Origin: an uncultured Eubacteriaceae bacterium
GTDB taxonomy: Bacteria > Bacillota > Clostridia > Lachnospirales > CAG-274
Direction of reading: 5' to 3'
NCBI GenBank assembly: GCA_947086655.1
Contig: CAMTZM010000011.1
Span: forward strand, 1 to 58,983
Length of the DNA stretch: 58,983 nt
In this document: positions 55,567 through 58,983 of the stretch, piece by piece
How positions within the stretch are numbered: position 1 is the stretch's first letter
Layout: every line of letters starts with the position of its first letter
Notes under the pieces: generated by a model
Database searches by the model: none
What the model was told of the DNA's origin: nothing
The model's input: the letters and a program-made list of their open reading frames with translations, nothing else
Program-made: the position numbers and the translations under genes

Positions 55567-56978
55567 TATCTATTTCTCCTCCTAATCCATACTATTATGC
55601 CGGTTGCGAATATAATAACAGGCATAACTATACATGAAAATATTATAATATTTCTCATAGTATAACTATCCATAATGATTTTGCCGGAGGAAAGGCTTTT
55701 TGATGGAACATAAATACTGTTATCTTGGTCATTAAGCCAGTTTATAGAATTTATAACAAACATAATATTATTATCTCCTACTATACTTGTTATATAATCA
55801 CTAATCATTGTAGATGAGCCAAAAACAACAAGCTTTGTAGTATGATTAGTATCGGTGTAATAATTATCAGTAACAGCAACAGCAAGATTAAACGGTCCTT
55901 TTGAGTCACCTTCCTCATAATTTATAGATTGTGGGTTGTCATTGCTTTTACCGTAGGCATCGGCAGTTGTAACAAGAATAGGAGTTATTTCAACCGTATT
56001 CTTTTTAATATCCATTTCTTTTAATCCCTGAGAAAGAGACGCCATTAAAATATAGCCTTTATTTATTATATCTTTTGTAATTTCGTGTTCACTTATATTA
56101 GGTATTATCATACTTGGGTCCATATAATAATTGTTGCTGCTTTTTTCAAATATAATTGAATGGTCTGCTTCAACTCCATAGTCGCTTAATATACTGTTAA
56201 GATTTTCAAAATTTGAGTTGTAATCAATAAAAACAGCAGCACGTCCATCATTAAGTAAATATTTTTTTATATATTCAGTTTCTTCTTTAGAATAATCCTT
56301 TTCCGGAGTGGTCATAAAAAGCGCTGTACAATCTTCAGGTATTCCCTCAGTTTTAATTATATCAAGTTTTTCAACCTTATAATTTGCCGAGGTAAGTGCA
56401 TCAAGAATATAAAAAGGTATATCCATTTCATTATGTCCATCCACAAAATAAATAACAGGAAGATTTTCCATTGTAACATATTGTATAGCGCCTGTTATTT
56501 TAGATTCAGCGTCAAATATGTAATCATTTGACGTATAATCATATTGATATAACTCATCTTGGCTTATTACCTTAAACTTATCGCCTGACTCAATTATTAT
56601 ACTATTTACATCAATTGTTTTACCCTCTCCAGCGTATTTGCTTGTAAACTGAGGATAAAGATAAGGGTCTTTATTTATTACATTTATATTAGAGGAAATT
56701 TTAGAATAATAATCCAAAATTTCTTCTATTCTTTTTTCTTCCTCTCCTGTTTTAAAAAGAGAATAAATAGTTATTTCATTACTTATATCATTTATTATCT
56801 CTTTTGTTTTATCACTTACTGAATATTTATTATCAACTGTCAAATCATATTTAATATCAAGCTGTTCGGTTATAACATTTATAACAATAAGAGCTGCTAT
56901 AACAATAAAAGCTGTAATTGTAGAATATGTTCCATATTTAAAACGCTTATCTTTAAATGATTTAATAATTTTATTCAT
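55566..56978 (-). CDS. GldG family ABC-transporter-associated protein
   Basis: 470 residues. N-terminal helix (about 17-36), a long extracytoplasmic ABC-type-uncharacterised (GldG/IFT52-like) domain with the IYFVDGHNE motif near 175 and TTPEKDYSKEE near 220, and a C-terminal helix (about 440-462) followed by basic RRRNR. In gliding Bacteroidetes GldG pairs with GldF and GldA; in Clostridia the substrate is unknown. 11 bp after the permease gene. Confidence 0.87.
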   Translation of the reverse strand: MNKIIKSFKDKRFKYGTYSTITAFIVIAALIVINVITEQLDIKYDLTVDNKYSVSDKTKEIINDISNEITIYSLFKTGEEEKRIEEILDYYSKISSNINVINKDPYLYPQFTSKYAGEGKTIDVNSIIIESGDKFKVISQDELYQYDYTSNDYIFDAESKITGAIQYVTMENLPVIYFVDGHNEMDIPFYILDALTSANYKVEKLDIIKTEGIPEDCTALFMTTPEKDYSKEETEYIKKYLLNDGRAAVFIDYNSNFENLNSILSDYGVEADHSIIFEKSSNNYYMDPSMIIPNISEHEITKDIINKGYILMASLSQGLKEMDIKKNTVEITPILVTTADAYGKSNDNPQSINYEEGDSKGPFNLAVAVTDNYYTDTNHTTKLVVFGSSTMISDYITSIVGDNNIMFVINSINWLNDQDNSIYVPSKSLSSGKIIMDSYTMRNIIIFSCIVMPVIIFATGIIVWIRRRNR

Positions 56979-56989
56979 CTAATATCCTC

Positions 56990-57853
56990 CTATCTCCATC
57001 TTCTTTTTTCAATTACATTAATAGTTAAATATAAAAACGCACAAATAAATGTAATAAGATAGACTATATCTCCAACATTAAATATGCCCATATAAAAACT
57101 AAAGAATCTATCTAACAATGAAAACCAGCTTAAAACCTTTATAATAACACCGTCAAAAATAAGAGGATTTATATAATATAAAATAATAACAATTGCAAAA
57201 CCTATTATAGCTGTAATTCCACCGGCGTATATATTTTTTGTTCCGTTATATATTAAAAATGCTGCTGCAATGGCTAATATACATGTAAATGCAACGCTTG
57301 TAGCTGTATCTTTAGGCATACTTGCTGCAATACCGTCCATCATAATAACAAAAAATATAGCTATAAACGTGCCTACTGCCGCTATAATTTGATTATCAGT
57401 TAAAACTGATATAAATACACCAATTGATATTAAGCCGCAGCCAAAAAGAAAATATCCAAAAATTCCGCCGACAGTTTGCATAAATGCAACATCACCGTAA
57501 AAACTTAATATAATAGGAAAAATACATGTAATTAAAACACCAATCAAAAAAAGGCTTGAAGCCGCTAAAAATTTTCCTAAAACAATTTTAAAAACACTTA
57601 CCGGCGACGTATACAATAATTGGTCTGTCTTTTGTTTAGCCTCTTCAGCAAACAAACGCATTGTCATTATTGGTATAATTATTAAAAACATTGTTAATGT
57701 GCTTAACAAATTGTCATTATAATTTGTTCCGGCTTCAAGTATATTATTTATACAAAAAAAGTAAGCCGTAACAAGTACAAATATTCCAAGGAAAACATAT
57801 CCTATAATAGTATTAAAATAATTACGCATTTCTTTTTTATAAATAGCAGTCAT
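56990..57853 (-). CDS. ABC-2 type permease, GldF-like
   Basis: 287 residues, six predicted transmembrane helices, ABC-2 family. Begins with MTAIYKKEMRNYFNTIIGYVF and contains FAEEAKQKTDQLLYTSPVSVFKIVLGKF, the usual coupling region. One-base overlap with the ATPase gene. Confidence 0.9.
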   Translation of the reverse strand: MTAIYKKEMRNYFNTIIGYVFLGIFVLVTAYFFCINNILEAGTNYNDNLLSTLTMFLIIIPIMTMRLFAEEAKQKTDQLLYTSPVSVFKIVLGKFLAASSLFLIGVLITCIFPIILSFYGDVAFMQTVGGIFGYFLFGCGLISIGVFISVLTDNQIIAAVGTFIAIFFVIMMDGIAASMPKDTATSVAFTCILAIAAAFLIYNGTKNIYAGGITAIIGFAIVIILYYINPLIFDGVIIKVLSWFSLLDRFFSFYMGIFNVGDIVYLITFICAFLYLTINVIEKRRWR

Positions 57854-58815
57854 TAATTTTCTCCTCCTTTTTCTTCTGCTAACTCTCCTGCTGTTACATT
57901 AAGGAATATTTCTTCAAGATTCAAAGATGATACCTTAAGCATTAACAATTTAAAATCATTTTCAACGCATATATCAAAAATATGTTCTCTTATATCTGAA
58001 TTTTCTTTATTTTTAATCGTTACGTCAAAAACGCCTTCTTCATCACTAAAATTTATTTCAAAATTGTCTATATAATCACATTTTTCAAAAGCATTTTTAA
58101 TTGCATTCATATTTCCTTTGACTTTTGCCAACAATTGAGCATTTCCTATAATATTATTATCCAAATCGTTTTTAACACGGTCAGCCACAATTTTCCCTCT
58201 ATTTATTATTATAATTCTATCACATACAGCATTTACCTCTGATAAAATATGTGAACTTAATATAATAGTATGTTTTTTTCCTAATTTTTTTATTACATCT
58301 CGTATTTCGATTATCTGCCGTGGGTCAAGTCCAACTGTTGGCTCATCAAGTATTAAGACTTTAGGATATCCTATAAGTGCCTGAGCAAGCCCAACACGTT
58401 GTCTATATCCTTTAGAAAGATTTTTGATAATACGGTTTTTAACTTCATCTATTTTAACAATATTTATAATGTCGTTAATCATATCTTTTTTTTCTTTCTT
58501 TTTAACATTTTTAATATCACATACAAAATTTAGATATTCCATTACAGACATATCTCCATAAACAGGCGGAGTATCAGGAAGATAACCTATTTGACTTTTA
58601 GCGTTTTCTGGTTCTTCCAATATATCATATCCATTAATAAGGACAATTCCTTCTGTGGATGATATATAACCTGTCATTATATTCATTGTAGTAGTTTTAC
58701 CAGCGCCGTTAAGTCCTAAAAAACCTACTATTTCACCATCGTCAATTTTAAAGCTAATGTTATCTAAAGCTTTATGTTGTCCGTAACATTTTGTTAAATT
58801 TTTAACCTCTATCAA
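57853..58815 (-). CDS. ABC transporter ATP-binding protein, GldA-like
   Basis: 320 residues. Walker A GLNGAGKTT at about 36-44, signature LSKGYRQRVGLAQAL, Walker B LILDEPTVGLDP and switch His in SSHIL. The C-terminal extension after about 220 is typical of CcmA/GldA-like exporters. The start is TTG 58815, with GGAGGG six bases upstream. First gene of a four-gene cluster with permease, GldG and DUF4340 proteins. Confidence 0.93.
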   Translation of the reverse strand: MIEVKNLTKCYGQHKALDNISFKIDDGEIVGFLGLNGAGKTTTMNIMTGYISSTEGIVLINGYDILEEPENAKSQIGYLPDTPPVYGDMSVMEYLNFVCDIKNVKKKEKKDMINDIINIVKIDEVKNRIIKNLSKGYRQRVGLAQALIGYPKVLILDEPTVGLDPRQIIEIRDVIKKLGKKHTIILSSHILSEVNAVCDRIIIINRGKIVADRVKNDLDNNIIGNAQLLAKVKGNMNAIKNAFEKCDYIDNFEINFSDEEGVFDVTIKNKENSDIREHIFDICVENDFKLLMLKVSSLNLEEIFLNVTAGELAEEKGGEN

Positions 58816-58902
58816 ACTTATCCCTCCAAATAATTATTAAAACAGATTATTTTAAAACTTATAATCTTATATAAAATTATAATTAAAAATAGTCTGTCTT
58901 TA

Positions 58903-58931
58903 ATTATACACAATAGTTTATAAAACGTCAC
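58903..58931 (-). promoter_or_regulatory. Putative promoter of the GldA/F/G-like cluster
   Basis: On the minus strand GTGACG (58931-58926) and a perfect TATAAT (58908-58903) with a 17-bp spacer. The -35 box is weak. Bases 58932-58983 show nothing further. Confidence 0.6.
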
Positions 58932-58983
58932 TAAATTTTTTTATATAATATTGTGTATTTTAAATTATATTTGTATAAAAACG

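Noticed and set aside
1..58983. tRNA or rRNA genes, CRISPR arrays, complete insertion sequences or prophage genes
   Set aside because: None was seen on either strand by eye; a tRNAscan or IS search was not possible.

Overview
The window is about 59 kb of a very AT-rich chromosome from an anaerobic, spore-forming member of the Clostridia (Firmicutes). The genus cannot be named from the sequence alone. Supporting signs are strong Shine-Dalgarno sites throughout, consensus sigma-A promoters with 17-bp spacers, a T-box leader, an HydABC-type [FeFe]-hydrogenase, the forespore sigma factor SigG, an S-layer-homology protein and the standard Gram-positive order of ribosomal protein genes. No rRNA, tRNA, CRISPR array or complete transposon was seen.

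Layout. (1) 1-2152: a leucine T-box leader and leuA. (2) 2256-8868: a VanW protein and a membrane protein of unknown function, a UvrD/PcrA-like helicase coupled to a 34-residue membrane peptide, and a divergent TPR membrane protein. (3) 8883-14138, minus strand: trhP and trmR (wobble-uridine modification), truA, ecfT and one gene holding both ECF ATPases. (4) 14463-30509, minus strand: the complete S10-spc-alpha superoperon from rpsJ to rplQ, including secY, adk, map, infA and the short genes rpmD and rpmJ, with its own promoter and a structured leader. (5) 30569-35120, minus strand: hydC-hydB-hydA with promoter and terminator, followed by a bacteriohemerythrin and the aromatic genes aroF-tyrA. 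(6) 37983-38119: a candidate small RNA between aroF and iscR. (7) 38235-42779, plus strand: iscR-iscS-iscU-mnmA plus a secreted metallo-beta-lactamase-fold lipoprotein, that is, Fe-S assembly and tRNA thiolation. (8) 42814-49600, plus strand: a polar amino-acid ABC transporter, sigG, two M16 peptidase-family proteins and lgt. (9) 49640-53967: an SLH protein, two small repressors, a MITE-like element and an EF-hand-type protein. (10) 54130-58931, minus strand: an ABC-2/GldG/DUF4340 export-type cluster.

The genes mostly serve core growth: translation, tRNA modification, Fe-S assembly feeding the hydrogenase and MnmA, vitamin and amino-acid uptake, and leucine and aromatic amino-acid synthesis. 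The least ordinary elements are non-coding. They are the candidate ~100-nt sRNA with a UCCCC linker, a terminator-like hairpin that contains the sigG ribosome-binding site, a 165-bp inverted-repeat element, and structured regions before rpsJ and after rplQ. Many starts were moved to internal codons, often TTG or GTG, where a clear ribosome-binding site decides the choice.
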